Of a stretch of DNA of 64,000 nucleotides, positions 55,296-64,000 are shown piece after piece. A model generated the notes under the pieces. It made no database searches. It saw only the letters and a program-made list of their open reading frames with translations, and was not told where the DNA came from. Origin of the DNA: Micromonospora peucetia (GTDB lineage: Bacteria; Actinomycetota; Actinomycetes; Mycobacteriales; Micromonosporaceae); the NCBI RefSeq assembly GCF_900091625.1, contig NZ_FMIC01000002.1, positions 1,488,001-1,552,000 of the forward strand, in the 5' to 3' direction. The position numbers and the translations under genes are program-made. Position 1 is the first letter of the stretch. Every line of letters begins with the position of its first letter.

Positions 55296-56498
55296 TCACC
55301 AGCTCACCGGCATGGCGAGCAGGCCCCGGACCAGCAGCCCACTCTTCCAGGTCAGCTCGGATTCCGGCACGGCCAGCCGCAGGCCGGGGGTGCGGGTGAT
55401 CAGCGTTTCCAGGACGACCTGGAGTTCCATCCGGGCGAGCTGTGCGCCGATGCAGTGGTGCACCCCGTGCCCGAAGCCGAGGTGCGGGTTGGCCTGCCGG
55501 GTCAGGTCGAGCCGGTCCGGCTCGGCGAAGACCGTCCCGTCCCGGTTGGCCGAGGAGATCGACACCACCACCGGCTCGCCGGCCCGCACCAGCACGCCGC
55601 CGAGCTCCACGTCCTCCAGGGCGTAGCGGGCGAAGGCCGAGGACGCGCCGAGCGGCACGAACCGCATCAGTTCCTCGACGGCGCTCGGCACCAGATCCGG
55701 CCGGGCCCGCAGCCGATCCCACTCGTCGGGGTGGGTGAGCAGCGCGTACACGAAGTTGGGTATCTGGGTCACGGTCGTCTCGTGCCCGGCCGCGAGCAGC
55801 CCGGCGGCCAGCCGCACCACCTCGTCCGCCGCGAGCCGGTCGTCGGCGTCCCGGGCCCGGACCATCGCGCCGAGCAGGTCGTCGGTGGGTTGCTCGCGCC
55901 GCCGCGCGATCAGCTCGCCCATGTACGCGAACAGGTTGTCGATGTACTCCTGGGCCTGTTCCAGGCTCAGCGAGGTGGTCGACACGATCGCCTCGGACCA
56001 GGTGTGGAATCGGTCCTGGTCGGCCACGGGGACGCCGAGCAGGTCGCAGATGACCCGGATCGGCAGCGGGGTGGCCAGGTGCGCCACCAGGTCGGCCGGC
56101 GGACCGGCGGCGAGCATGCCGTCGACCAACTCGTCGGCCACCTGTCTGGTCCGGGGTCGCAGCTCCTCCACCCGCCGGGCGGTGAACGCCTTCGCCACCA
56201 GCCGACGCAGCCGGGTGTGCTCCGGCGGGTCCATGGACAGGATCCCGCCCTCCTGCCGCCGTGGCGAGTTGCGGGGCTCGTCCCGGTCCACCGAGGCGGC
56301 CCGGCTGAACCGGGAGTCGCCGAGCACGGTCCGGACGTCGGCGTGCCGGGTGGCGAGCCAGGCCGGCTCGCCGAACGGCATGCGGATCCGGGTGAGCGGT
56401 TCGTCCCGGCGCAGCCGGGCGTAACACGGGTCCAGGTTGAGCCGGTCGGGATCGCTGAACGGGTAGCGCTGGGGCACGGTTTCGGGTGCCTCGGTCAC
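55296..56498 (-). CDS. Cytochrome P450
   Basis: A 400-aa P450 of the actinobacterial CYP107-like type: I-helix AGHETT (237-242), K-helix ExxR (Glu276-Arg279) and heme-binding FGHGVHHC with Cys349. It oxidises a small hydrophobic compound using electrons via the ferredoxin downstream. GTG 56498 is chosen because AGAGGAAG lies just upstream and the length fits the family; an ATG at 56576 would add 26 residues. No biosynthetic genes surround it, so the substrate is not predictable. Confidence 0.87.
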   Translation of the reverse strand: MTEAPETVPQRYPFSDPDRLNLDPCYARLRRDEPLTRIRMPFGEPAWLATRHADVRTVLGDSRFSRAASVDRDEPRNSPRRQEGGILSMDPPEHTRLRRLVAKAFTARRVEELRPRTRQVADELVDGMLAAGPPADLVAHLATPLPIRVICDLLGVPVADQDRFHTWSEAIVSTTSLSLEQAQEYIDNLFAYMGELIARRREQPTDDLLGAMVRARDADDRLAADEVVRLAAGLLAAGHETTVTQIPNFVYALLTHPDEWDRLRARPDLVPSAVEELMRFVPLGASSAFARYALEDVELGGVLVRAGEPVVVSISSANRDGTVFAEPDRLDLTRQANPHLGFGHGVHHCIGAQLARMELQVVLETLITRTPGLRLAVPESELTWKSGLLVRGLLAMPVSW

Positions 56499-56699
56499 CG
56501 GCTTGACTTCCTCTCGCCACGGCGCCCCAAGGGGTTGGGCGCCGGTCCGGTCGGGGACGAATTGACTGTTAGTCATGCTCCGACTGCGGATAGTAGCGAG
56601 AGTGGTCGATCCTTGGCTAGCGGTGCGCGTCGATCCGCCAAAAAGGTGACCGCCCCGGGCCGCCGACCGCACGGCGATCCTGGGACGGTCCCGACCGGG

Positions 56700-56882
56700 T
56701 CAGCGAACCTGGTCGCCCTCGCCGGTGCGCGCCTGGGCCTGGTCGACGCCCTTGTCGATCTGCTCGTCGTACTTACCGCCCGTGCGCTTGTCGGCCATGT
56801 CGCCGCCCTTCTCCATGCCCTGGTCGACCTGCTTGTCGTGCTTGTCAGCGAAGTCCTTGGCCTTGTCCATGAAGTCGCTCAT
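56700..56882 (-). CDS. MT0933-like small charged protein
   Basis: A 60-aa very charged helical protein (MSDFMDKAKDFADKHDKQVD, then QGMEKGGDMADKRTGGKYDEQI) resembling the MT0933/Rv0909-type antitoxin family that is common in actinobacteria. No toxin gene is next to it, so a plain stress protein is as likely. ATG 56882 follows GAGGAGG. Confidence 0.72.
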   Translation of the reverse strand: MSDFMDKAKDFADKHDKQVDQGMEKGGDMADKRTGGKYDEQIDKGVDQAQARTGEGDQVR

Positions 56883-57074
56883 CGGGTCCTCCTCGAATCC
56901 GGGGTCCGACCTCCGCCTTCCCTGAGGTAGCGCGCGCAAACGGACGGGCAGGCGGCCGGGAAACGGTCGGTCGGTCCTCCGACGTCTCGCCCGCCTGTCC
57001 AGCGGGAGAGGGGACGCGGGTGTCGGAGGGACTCCGGCCGGGTACCGACTCGCCGGAGATCGAGGAGGGCCGAC

Positions 57075-58193
57075 GTGGTCACAGACGATGCCGGGCGTAC
57101 GCCCGAAGGGACGACAGGCCGGGGCGCGGGTCCCCGACAGGCCTGGGCCGGGCTTCCCTGGCTGGTCCGCTCGGCCGTGGTGTGGAGCGCCTGCCTGGTG
57201 GTGATCGTCGCCGGGCTCTACCTGCTGGGGAAGATCGCGGTGCTGCTCGCGCCGCTGGCCATCGCGCTGGCCGTCACCGTGTTCCTCACGGCGCTGCTCG
57301 ACCCGGTGCAACTCGCGCTGCGCCGACTCCGGCTGCCCGCCGCACTGGCGGCCCTGCTCACCGTGCTGCTGCTGCTCGGCGTCCTGTTCGGCGTCGGCGC
57401 GCTGGTGTGGAGCCTCACCGCGGGCCAGTTCAGCGAGTTGAGCCAGGAACTGGGGCAGGGCCTGCAACGGACCCGGGACTTCGTGACCTCCACGCTGCCG
57501 GTCAGCGACCAGCAACTCGACCGGCTCGTCGAACAAGCCCGTCAGGGCCTCGGGCAGAGCTCGCTCGACCCGGTGTCCAGCGCCCGGACGGCCACGGAGG
57601 TGATCGGCTCCGCGCTGCTCGCGCTCGTCCTGCTGTTCTTCCTGCTCAAGGACGGTCGGTCCATGTGGCACTGGACGCTGTCCCGGATGACCGGACCGAA
57701 CCGGGCCGTGACCGCCGAGGCGGGCCGGGCAGGCTGGCGGACGCTGGGCGCGTACAGCCGGGGCACGATGCTGATCGCCGCGATCGACGCGATCGGCATC
57801 GGCCTGGCGCTGGTGGTGCTCCGGGTGCCACTGGCGTTTCCGCTCGCGCTCATCACCTTCTTCGGCGGCTTCATCCCGATCATCGGGGCGACCGTGGCCG
57901 GCGCCGTGGCGGTGCTGGTCGCGCTCGCGGCGAAGGGGCCGGTGACCGCGCTGCTCGTCCTGGCCGCCGTGATCACCGTGCAACAGGTCGAGGGCAATCT
58001 GCTGGAGCCGCTGGTCATGAAGCGTCAGGTGCGCCTACACCCGGCGGTGATCCTGGTTGCGGTCACCGCCGGCACTCTGATCGCCGGCGTCGCCGGTGCC
58101 TTCGTCTCGGTGCCGATCACCGCCGTCGTGTGGCGGGTCATCGACACCATCCAGCAACACCGCCAACGCCCGACACTCCCACCCCCCGCCTGA
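57075..58193 (+). CDS. AI-2E family transporter
   Basis: A 372-aa membrane protein of the AI-2E exporter/PerM family with about eight helices and the signature loop FFGGFIPIIGATVAGAVAVLVALAAKG followed by VEGNLLEPLVMKRQV. Substrates range from AI-2 to other small molecules and Na+/H+ in relatives. GTG 57075 has GAGGAGGG. Confidence 0.87.
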   Translation: MVTDDAGRTPEGTTGRGAGPRQAWAGLPWLVRSAVVWSACLVVIVAGLYLLGKIAVLLAPLAIALAVTVFLTALLDPVQLALRRLRLPAALAALLTVLLLLGVLFGVGALVWSLTAGQFSELSQELGQGLQRTRDFVTSTLPVSDQQLDRLVEQARQGLGQSSLDPVSSARTATEVIGSALLALVLLFFLLKDGRSMWHWTLSRMTGPNRAVTAEAGRAGWRTLGAYSRGTMLIAAIDAIGIGLALVVLRVPLAFPLALITFFGGFIPIIGATVAGAVAVLVALAAKGPVTALLVLAAVITVQQVEGNLLEPLVMKRQVRLHPAVILVAVTAGTLIAGVAGAFVSVPITAVVWRVIDTIQQHRQRPTLPPPA

Positions 58194-58202
58194 CCCACCC
58201 AC

Positions 58203-58241
58203 CCCAGCCCCAGCCCCAGCCCCAGCCCCAGCCCCAGCCCC
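58203..58241. repeat. CCCCAG hexanucleotide tandem repeat
   Basis: About six and a half copies of a six-base unit right after the AI-2E gene stop. Could vary by slippage. Confidence 0.9.
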
Positions 58242-58243
58242 GG

Positions 58244-58300
58244 TGATCATGAGGTTAGCGGCGAAGTCGATCTCCATTACCGCCGCCAACCTCATGATCA
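58244..58300. repeat. TGATCA-anchored inverted repeat
   Basis: Two 20-base arms (58244-58263 and 58281-58300, 19 of 20 complementary) around a 17-base loop. Resembles a dispersed intergenic repeat and could also terminate transcription from both sides. A similar element is at 63387-63449. Confidence 0.75.
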
Positions 58301-58377
58301 ACCCACATCGGACGGGCGGGGGCGGGAGGCGGGGCGGGGCGGGCGGGGCGGGCGGGAGCGGGGCGGGGAGGCGGGGG

Positions 58378-59037
58378 TCAGTGGGAGGGGGAAAGGTGGG
58401 TGGTGAACCAGTCGGCGGCGCGGCGGGCGACCTGTTCCAGGGTGCCGGGCTCTTCGAAGAGGTGGGTCGCCCCGGGGATCACCGTCAGCTCGGCGGTGTC
58501 CGGCAGCGCCTCCTGCGCCTGCTCGTTGAGCGTGATCACCTGCTCGTCCAGACCGCCGACCAGCAGCAGCGTGGGCGCGCGCACCTGGCCGAGGGCCGGG
58601 CCGGCCAGGTCGGGACGGCCGCCCCGGGAAACCACCGCGCCGACGAGTTCCGGTCGGGCCGCCGCCGCTACCAGGGCGGCGGCGGCCCCGGTGCTGGCCC
58701 CGAACAGTCCGATCGGCACCGCGCCGAAGGGCCGCTCCGCCGCCAGCCAGTCCACGATCGCGGCGAGACGACCGGCGAGCAGCGGGATGTCGAAGCGCAA
58801 CTCGGCCGTCCGGGCGTCCACCCGGTCCTCAGCCGGGGTCAGCAGGTCGACCAGCACGGTGCCGAGGGCGCCACGGTTGAGGACGTGCGCCACGGCCGTG
58901 TTACGCGGGCTGTGCCGGGAGCTGCCGCTGCCGTGCGCGAAGAGCACCACACCGGCCGGCTCCGCCGGCACCAGCAGGTCGGCCGGGAGATCGGCGTCCC
59001 CCGCCGGGATCGTCACCGCACTGTCGCGCACGTCCAT
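58378..59037 (-). CDS. Dienelactone-hydrolase-like alpha/beta hydrolase
   Basis: A 219-aa soluble hydrolase: FAHGSGSSRHSPRN region, nucleophile elbow GASTGAAA (about residues 109-116), acidic residue in GLDEQVI and a terminal His in ATHLFEEPG. This type often accompanies phosphoribosyltransferase-like domains in actinobacteria, not seen here. ATG 59037 follows GGAGG. Confidence 0.82.
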   Translation of the reverse strand: MDVRDSAVTIPAGDADLPADLLVPAEPAGVVLFAHGSGSSRHSPRNTAVAHVLNRGALGTVLVDLLTPAEDRVDARTAELRFDIPLLAGRLAAIVDWLAAERPFGAVPIGLFGASTGAAAALVAAAARPELVGAVVSRGGRPDLAGPALGQVRAPTLLLVGGLDEQVITLNEQAQEALPDTAELTVIPGATHLFEEPGTLEQVARRAADWFTTHLSPSH

Positions 59038-59298
59038 CTCGCCTCCGTACGTCCTCGGTCGGTCCCCGCCCGGCCGTCGTCGCCTGCCCGGCCATCGTCC
59101 CCCGCCCGGCAGGCGGTCGCCTCGGCCCGGGGCAGGCGGGTCGCCCGCCCGACAGTCGTCGCCCGGCCGCATACCCGCCCCTGACGGCGGCAAGCGGCCC
59201 CGGCGCACCGGCGTTTGTCGCCGGGGGCCCCGGGTAGGCGATAGGTGACCGCAGACCGTACCGGCGCAACCGCGCCCCGACGGATCGCGAGGATCGCC

Positions 59299-59478
59299 AT
59301 GGCGCAGCAGCAGCGGAACCCTCGACAGCAGACCACCGACCGGGACCGGCGGGAACAGGACACCGAACGTGGCCGCGACTGGGCGGACGAAGCGGCCCAG
59401 GCGCGCACGGCCGACGATCCGCGGGCGATGGCGCCCCGAGACGCGGCCGGCCGCCCGTCACAGGGCAGGCCGCTCTGA
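59299..59478 (+). CDS. Small hydrophilic hypothetical protein
   Basis: A possible 59-aa Gln/Arg/Asp-rich disordered protein with no family. It has GAGG upstream of ATG 59299 but no other support. Its 3' end overlaps the start of a duplicated hairpin region. Confidence 0.4.
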   Translation: MAQQQRNPRQQTTDRDRREQDTERGRDWADEAAQARTADDPRAMAPRDAAGRPSQGRPL

Positions 59479-59605
59479 CCGGCGCCGCCGGTCGCCATTC
59501 AGGGCCGCAAGCCGGCCTGACCGGCACCGCCGGTCGCCCGCACCGGAGTAGGCCACGCTGATCCACGACGCCGGCCCGCCGCCACCGGGCAGGCCACGCT
59601 GATCC
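59475..59605. repeat. Duplicated GC hairpins and direct repeat
   Basis: Two nearly identical 22-base units (59475-59496, 59517-59538; one mismatch) each with a GACCGGC/GCCGGTC hairpin, followed by a 15-base direct repeat (59550-59564 and 59591-59605). Confidence 0.7.
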
Positions 59606-59651
59606 GATGCCCGTCGGCCGCCGTGACGAAGGCGGGCCCGGCGGGCATCGG

Positions 59652-62024
59652 TCACGGTTCGTTCTCCGGCAGGCGGAGCAGGGGAGCACGGCCCGGGGCC
59701 TGCTCCGGGGCCGGACCGGACACCTCCGCCGGGGGGATCGGCATCGTCACCGGTTCCGCGCCGGTGACCCGGACCGGCTCGTCGTGGTGGCGCAACTCCA
59801 GCACGTCGTCCGGCTCGCCGTGACGCAGCGAATACGTGGTCCGGTCCGGCCGGACGTCCACCCGCAGCCGCATTCCGCGCCACTGGAGCGAGAACTCCAG
59901 CCGCCCGAGCCGGCTGGACAGCCGGGGCGCGAACGACAGGTTGCCGTCATGGTCGCGCAGCCCGCCGAACCCGGCCACCAGGGCGATCCACGCCCCGGCG
60001 AGCGAGGCCATGTGCACGCCGTCGCGGGTGTTCTCGTTGAGGTCGTGCAGGTCCATCAGCGCCGCCTCCCGCAGGTAGACGTGCGCCAACTCCGGGTGGC
60101 CCACCTCAGCCGCCAGCACCGACTGGGTGCACGCCGACAGCGACGAGTCGCGCACCGTCCGCCGCTCGTAGTAGAGGAAGTTGCGCAGCTTCTCGTCCGG
60201 CGTGAACGCGTCGCCCCGCCAGTGCATGGCCAGGACCAGGTCCGCCTGCTTGACGACCTGCTTGCGGTACAGGTCGAAGTACGGGTAGTGCAGCAGCAGC
60301 GGGTACTTCTCCGGCGGCGTGTGCTCGAAGTCCCACTCCTGGAGCCGGGTGAAGCCCTCGACCTGCTCGTGGACGTCGATATCCTCGTCGTACGGGATGT
60401 GCATGGACGCCGCCGCGTCCCGCCAGGCGGCTGCTTCCTCGTCGGTCACGCCGAGGTGGAACGCCTCGTCCCGGTAGCGCATCACCGCGTCGGCGGCGGC
60501 GACCAGGTTCCGCTGCGCCATCAGGTTGGTGTAGATGTTGTCGTTCTTCACCGCCGTGTACTCGTCGGGGCCGGTGACCCCGTCGATGTGGAACTGGCCG
60601 TGCCGGTCGTGGTGGCCCAGCGACCGCCAGAGCCGGGCGGTCTCCACCAGCAACTCCAGCCCGATCTCGCGTTCCAGCTCGGTGTCGCCGGTGACCTGCA
60701 CGTAGCGTCGCAGCGCGTCGGCGACGCCGGCCGCGATGTGGAAGGCCGCGGTGCCCGCCGGCCAGTACCCCGACGACTCCGGTCCCTCGATGGTGCGCCA
60801 CGGGAAGGCCGCGCCCTCCAGGTTGAGCGTCCGGGCCCGCTCGTGGGCGGCGGCCAGGGTGCCGTGCCGCCAGTGCAGCGCGTCCCGCACAGCGGCCGGG
60901 TGGGTGTAGGTGAGCACCGGCAGGACGAACATCTCGGTGTCCCAGAACGCGTGCCCGTCGTACCCCGGGCCGGTCAGGCCCTTCGCGGCGATCGGCCGCC
61001 GCTCCGCCCGGGAGCCGGCCTGGAGTACGTGGAACATGCCGAACCGGACGGCCTGCTGGATCTCAGGGTCGCCCTCCACCACCACGTCGGCGGCGTCCCA
61101 GAACTCGTCGAGGTACTCGCGCTGCTCCCGGTGGAGCCCGTCCCAGCCGTCGAGCCGCGCCCCCGTCAGGGCGGCCTCGACCTGGTCGCGCATCGCCGGC
61201 AGCGACCGGCGGCTCGACCAGCCGTAGGCGAGGTACTTGACCACGCGCAGCGTCTCGCCGGGCTGGAGCACGCACCCGATCGTGGTACGCACCCAGTCCT
61301 CGTACCCCTCGGACTCGATGGTCTTGCGCGCCGGGGCGTACACCTCGTGTTCCATCGCGGCGGCCACCCGCAGCCCGGAGAGCTTGGTCCGGTGGATCAG
61401 CAGCCCGCCGTCGGCGGTGGTGAGCTCCTCCTCGGCCTGCAACGGCGACTCCAGCACGGCCGCGACCCGCGGGTCCCGGCTCTGCGCGGGCAGCGTCTCG
61501 TTCGCCACCAGCTCCGACTGGAGGATCAGCCGCAGCGGGCCGTCCACCGCCTCCACCTCGTAGTTGATCGCGGCGACGGCGCGTTGGGTGAACGAGACCA
61601 GCCGGGTGCTACGGACCTTGACCTCGCGACCGGCCGGGGAGCGCCAGTGCATCTCCCGGTGCAGGGTGCCGGCACGCAGGTCGAGGACCCGTTCGTGGGC
61701 GAGGAGTTCGCCGTAGCGGACGTCGAGCGGCTCGTCGTCGACCAGCAGCCGGATCAGCTTGCCGTTGGTCACGTTGACGACCGTCTGGCCGGACTCGGGA
61801 AACCCGAAACCAGCCTCCGCGTACGGCAGCGGGCGCAGCTCGTAGAAGGAGTTCAGGTACGTGCCGGGCAGGCCGTGCGGCTCCCCCTCGTCCAGGTTGC
61901 CGCGCAGCCCGACGTGCCCGTTGGACAGGGCGAAGACCGACTCGGACTGGGCCAGGACGTCCACGTCCAGTCGCGTCTCCCGGACGTGCCACGGCTCGAC
62001 CGGATAGGCACGTTCCCGGATCAC
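59652..62024 (-). CDS. Glycoside hydrolase family 65 disaccharide phosphorylase
   Basis: A 790-aa cytoplasmic enzyme that splits an alpha-linked disaccharide with phosphate to give beta-glucose-1-phosphate. N-terminal beta-sandwich, then the (alpha/alpha)6 barrel with [11 protein letters not shown] and catalytic Glu in GPDEYT (about residue 486), and a C-terminal jelly-roll. Substrate (maltose, trehalose, kojibiose or nigerose) cannot be told. It overlaps the upstream HAD gene by four bases. Confidence 0.9.
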   Translation of the reverse strand: MIRERAYPVEPWHVRETRLDVDVLAQSESVFALSNGHVGLRGNLDEGEPHGLPGTYLNSFYELRPLPYAEAGFGFPESGQTVVNVTNGKLIRLLVDDEPLDVRYGELLAHERVLDLRAGTLHREMHWRSPAGREVKVRSTRLVSFTQRAVAAINYEVEAVDGPLRLILQSELVANETLPAQSRDPRVAAVLESPLQAEEELTTADGGLLIHRTKLSGLRVAAAMEHEVYAPARKTIESEGYEDWVRTTIGCVLQPGETLRVVKYLAYGWSSRRSLPAMRDQVEAALTGARLDGWDGLHREQREYLDEFWDAADVVVEGDPEIQQAVRFGMFHVLQAGSRAERRPIAAKGLTGPGYDGHAFWDTEMFVLPVLTYTHPAAVRDALHWRHGTLAAAHERARTLNLEGAAFPWRTIEGPESSGYWPAGTAAFHIAAGVADALRRYVQVTGDTELEREIGLELLVETARLWRSLGHHDRHGQFHIDGVTGPDEYTAVKNDNIYTNLMAQRNLVAAADAVMRYRDEAFHLGVTDEEAAAWRDAAASMHIPYDEDIDVHEQVEGFTRLQEWDFEHTPPEKYPLLLHYPYFDLYRKQVVKQADLVLAMHWRGDAFTPDEKLRNFLYYERRTVRDSSLSACTQSVLAAEVGHPELAHVYLREAALMDLHDLNENTRDGVHMASLAGAWIALVAGFGGLRDHDGNLSFAPRLSSRLGRLEFSLQWRGMRLRVDVRPDRTTYSLRHGEPDDVLELRHHDEPVRVTGAEPVTMPIPPAEVSGPAPEQAPGRAPLLRLPENEP

Positions 62025-62773
62025 GCGGGTCCTCCGGTGTCGAGCAGGTCGGCGAGGTCGGTGACGACGACGTCGGCGCCGTGGGCCCGCAGCTCGTCGG
62101 CCTGGCCGACCCGGTCCACCCCGACCACGTACCCGAACCCGCCGGCCCGTCCGGCGGCGACCCCGGCGAGGGCGTCCTCGAACACGGCGGCGTCACGTGG
62201 GTCGACCCCGAGCAGCCTCGCGCCGGCGAGGAACGTGTCCGGCTCGGGCTTGCCGCGCAGCCCCTCGGCGCGGGCGACGAGCCCGTCCACCCGGGCCTCC
62301 AGCAGCGGTTCCAACCCTGCTGCGGCGACCACCTCCCGGCCGTTCGCGCTGGCCGTGACGACTGCCCGGCGCAGGCCGGCGGCGGTGACCGCCTCCAGGT
62401 AGGCGACCGATCCGGGGTAGACGTCCACGCCGTGGGTGCGCAGCTGCTCCAGCAGTAGCACGTTCTTGCTGTTGCCGACCCCGTTGACGGTGTCGGCGTC
62501 CGGCGGGTCGTCGGGCGATCCCTCGGGCAGCACGATGCCCCGGGAGGCGAGGAAGGTGCGCACCCCGTCGGCGCGCGGCCGGCCGTCGACGTGGCGGTTG
62601 TAGTCCGGCCCCGGGTCGAAGGGGCGGAACGCCTCGCCGGTGGTGGCGGCGCGTCGGCGCAGGAAGCCGTCGAACGTCTCGGTCCAGGCGGCGTTGTGCA
62701 CCCGGGCGGTCTGCGTCAGCACACCGTCCAGATCGAAGAGGCAGGCGGTCACATGAGCAGGTAGGCCCAGCAC
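62021..62773 (-). CDS. Beta-phosphoglucomutase-like HAD phosphatase
   Basis: A 250-aa HAD-superfamily enzyme with the nucleophile motif FDLDGVLT (Asp14, Asp16), a cap domain of beta-PGM type and [14 protein letters not shown]. Next to a GH65 phosphorylase it probably converts beta-glucose-1-phosphate to glucose-6-phosphate. Start ATG at 62773 is the first plausible. Translationally coupled to the GH65 gene by ATGA overlap. Confidence 0.88.
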   Translation of the reverse strand: MLGLPAHVTACLFDLDGVLTQTARVHNAAWTETFDGFLRRRAATTGEAFRPFDPGPDYNRHVDGRPRADGVRTFLASRGIVLPEGSPDDPPDADTVNGVGNSKNVLLLEQLRTHGVDVYPGSVAYLEAVTAAGLRRAVVTASANGREVVAAAGLEPLLEARVDGLVARAEGLRGKPEPDTFLAGARLLGVDPRDAAVFEDALAGVAAGRAGGFGYVVGVDRVGQADELRAHGADVVVTDLADLLDTGGPA

Positions 62774-62835
62774 GGTACGAATCTATCCAGACCTCCGCAC
62801 CCGCAAACCGCTTTCGGTCCGCTTGCCGCTCCGAC

Positions 62836-63300
62836 TCAGTTGGGGCGCAGCGTCCAGACCACGGTCATCTCGCCGGTCGGCTTGCCCTCCTCGGTGGCGA
62901 TCTCCACCCGCACCGGGAACTCCGGCCGCCGGCCGGACTCCAGTTCCGCGACCACCTCGGCGACCGGCCGGTCGAGGCGCGCGGTGGCCCGCACCGGCCC
63001 CAGGGCCAGCTTCCGGTACGCGATCTCGGCCCGTACCGCCAGCGGCGTGGCCCGGTCGAGCAGCTGCCCGAACGCGGCCAGCACGACCGCGCCGGAGGCG
63101 GTCTCGCCGAGGGTGAACATGGCCCCGGCGTGCGGCCCACCGACGTGGTTGTGGGTGGCCGGCGAGTCGGGCAGCCGGACGGTCACCCGCACCCCGCTCT
63201 CCGCCTCGGGGGCCACCTCGACGAATTCGATGCCGAGCGTACGGGCGAACGGTACGGCCTCCAGAATGCCGGCCGCCACCTGGCGTGAGTCGATGGTCAT
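62836..63300 (-). CDS. Hotdog-fold thioesterase-like protein
   Basis: A 154-aa hotdog protein of the DUF4442/PaaI-like group: long central helix THNHVGGPHAGAMFTLGETASG and beta-sheets RAEIAYRKLALGPV and ARLDRPVAEV. Likely an acyl-CoA thioesterase, substrate unknown. Confidence 0.8.
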   Translation of the reverse strand: MTIDSRQVAAGILEAVPFARTLGIEFVEVAPEAESGVRVTVRLPDSPATHNHVGGPHAGAMFTLGETASGAVVLAAFGQLLDRATPLAVRAEIAYRKLALGPVRATARLDRPVAEVVAELESGRRPEFPVRVEIATEEGKPTGEMTVVWTLRPN

Positions 63301-63386
63301 GGCCCGACGTTACTAGCCAGTAACTTCACCCACAACCCCCGTCCTCAGACGCAAGGCGTCGCGCGGCGGGCTGATCGGCCAACCAA

Positions 63387-63449
63387 CGGTGATCAGGACG
63401 CCATGGACCCTAAAACGGCCGGGTAACGTCCATGCCGTCCTGATCACCG
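63387..63449. repeat. TGATCA-anchored inverted repeat (second copy)
   Basis: Two 22-base arms (63387-63408 and 63428-63449; 21 of 22 complementary) around a 19-base loop, starting CGGTGATCA and ending TGATCACCG. Shares the arm ends and geometry of the repeat at 58244. Confidence 0.75.
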
Positions 63450-63472
63450 GGGCGCCGCGCGGAGCGCCCCGG
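63447..63472 (-). terminator. Hairpin terminator after the sugar ABC ATPase gene
   Basis: A 9-bp stem (CCGGGGCGC / GCGCCCCGG) and eight-base loop, 65 bases past the stop of the ATPase gene. Confidence 0.5.
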
Positions 63473-63536
63473 CAACAAACATGGGAACTGCGTCCGGTCC
63501 GGCGGTGTCGGGGCTGCTGCTCCTTGCTGGCGCCCG

Positions 63537-64000
63537 TCAGCGCCAGCCGACGTCGATCCGGTCACCGCGTTCGTCGAAGAAGTGCAGCGCGTCCATGCGT
63601 ACGGAGACGGCCAGGGCATGACCGGCGGAGACCCCGGGGTACGGCGCGAGCCGTACCGCGAGCTCGGCGGGGCGGCGGTGGTGCCGGCCCGGGTCGTTGA
63701 GCACGCTGGTGCGGGTGACGGTGGCCGGGACGGGCTCCTCCTCGGCGGCGGCGCGACCGGTCAGCCGCTGCATGACCTGCCCGACGCGACGCAGGCCGCG
63801 CTGGCCGGTGGGTGCGTCGACCCGGGTGCCCATCTCGTCCACGACGATCGCGGTGGCCCCGATGTCGAGGTAGGCGAGCGACTCGTGCCCGTGGTGCTCC
63901 AGGTAGCGGATCCGGCCGTGCAGTACGGCGCCCCGGGTGTCCGGCGCGACCGGGGTGAGCGCCTCGGCCCGCATCCCGACCACGATCCGCTCCCCGTGGT
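63537..64000 (-). CDS. Sugar ABC transporter ATPase, C-terminal fragment
   Basis: The last 155 or so residues of an MsmK/UgpC/MalK-type ATPase; the rest lies beyond the right edge. What is visible is the OB-fold/TOBE regulatory domain: GERIVVGMRAEALTP and a C-terminal HALAVSVRMDALHFFDERGDRIDV. Typical TOBE end. A 40-residue polar insertion (about TGQRGLRRVGQVMQRLTGR to HHRRPAELAVRL) is unusual. Presence beside a GH65/PGM pair suggests disaccharide import. Confidence 0.8.
   Translation of the reverse strand, partial: HGERIVVGMRAEALTPVAPDTRGAVLHGRIRYLEHHGHESLAYLDIGATAIVVDEMGTRVDAPTGQRGLRRVGQVMQRLTGRAAAEEEPVPATVTRTSVLNDPGRHHRRPAELAVRLAPYPGVSAGHALAVSVRMDALHFFDERGDRIDVGWR

Noticed and set aside
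59607..62402. Plus-strand frame of about 930 aa opposite GH65
   Set aside because: Antisense shadow of GH65; composition and motifs support only the minus strand.

Overview
The window is very GC-rich, densely coded, uses many GTG starts, and its gene content is typical of an actinomycete of the Micromonosporaceae (Micromonospora or a close relative). The genus is an inference from protein style and from the ESX-type secretion locus; no rRNA or tRNA gene is present to confirm it. No phage, insertion sequence, CRISPR array or tRNA was seen, so this reads as ordinary chromosome.

Positions 1-12,300 and 13,700-28,900 are dominated by metal handling. A copC gene and a copD/ctaG fusion open the window. 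A btuFCD-like cobalamin/cobalt-chelate importer with a small [2Fe-2S] ferredoxin gene at its end follows, preceded by a clear cobalamin riboswitch. A nikABCDE-like importer comes next, with a Nur-like palindrome upstream of its binding-protein gene. A CopB-type (CPH) P-type ATPase and, further on, a CopA-type (CPC) ATPase, a copper-responsive secreted protein, CopZ and CsoR form a copper regulon; CsoR-type palindromes lie upstream of copB and between copZ and csoR. A DUF305 lipoprotein and a DUF6153-like membrane protein flank csoR.

Between the two copper ATPases lie a partner-switching cluster (a stand-alone HATPase, a MEDS-STAS protein and a MEDS-HATPase protein), a DUF2786 protein, a secreted tripeptidyl-aminopeptidase-like hydrolase, a winged-helix regulator overlapping a coiled-coil membrane protein, a decayed gene and a CsbD-like stress protein.

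Positions 29,000-33,300 carry a YibE/F membrane protein, a cell-wall-associated secreted protein under a c-di-AMP (ydaO-type) riboswitch, a beta-carbonic anhydrase and a small winged-helix regulator.

Positions 33,371-51,500 are a type VII (ESX) secretion locus: two mycosin proteases, two WXG100 proteins, two larger WXG100-headed substrates, an YbaB-like protein, three unrecognised small proteins, eccC, eccD, eccE, eccB and a PE/PPE-like gene pair. No eccA is present. Two unrelated-looking large substrates at opposite ends of the locus share the same acidic Trp-containing C-terminal signature, which is the most interesting observation here.

Positions 51,600-64,000 hold assorted genes: small secreted/membrane proteins, a DUF1232 protein, a split-barrel flavin/F420 enzyme, a C39-like peptidase, a P450/ferredoxin pair, an AI-2E-family exporter, an alpha/beta hydrolase, a GH65 disaccharide phosphorylase translationally coupled to a beta-phosphoglucomutase-like HAD, a hotdog thioesterase, and at the right edge the C-terminal part of a sugar ABC transporter ATPase. 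Two long TGATCA-anchored inverted repeats lie in the intergenic spaces of this part.
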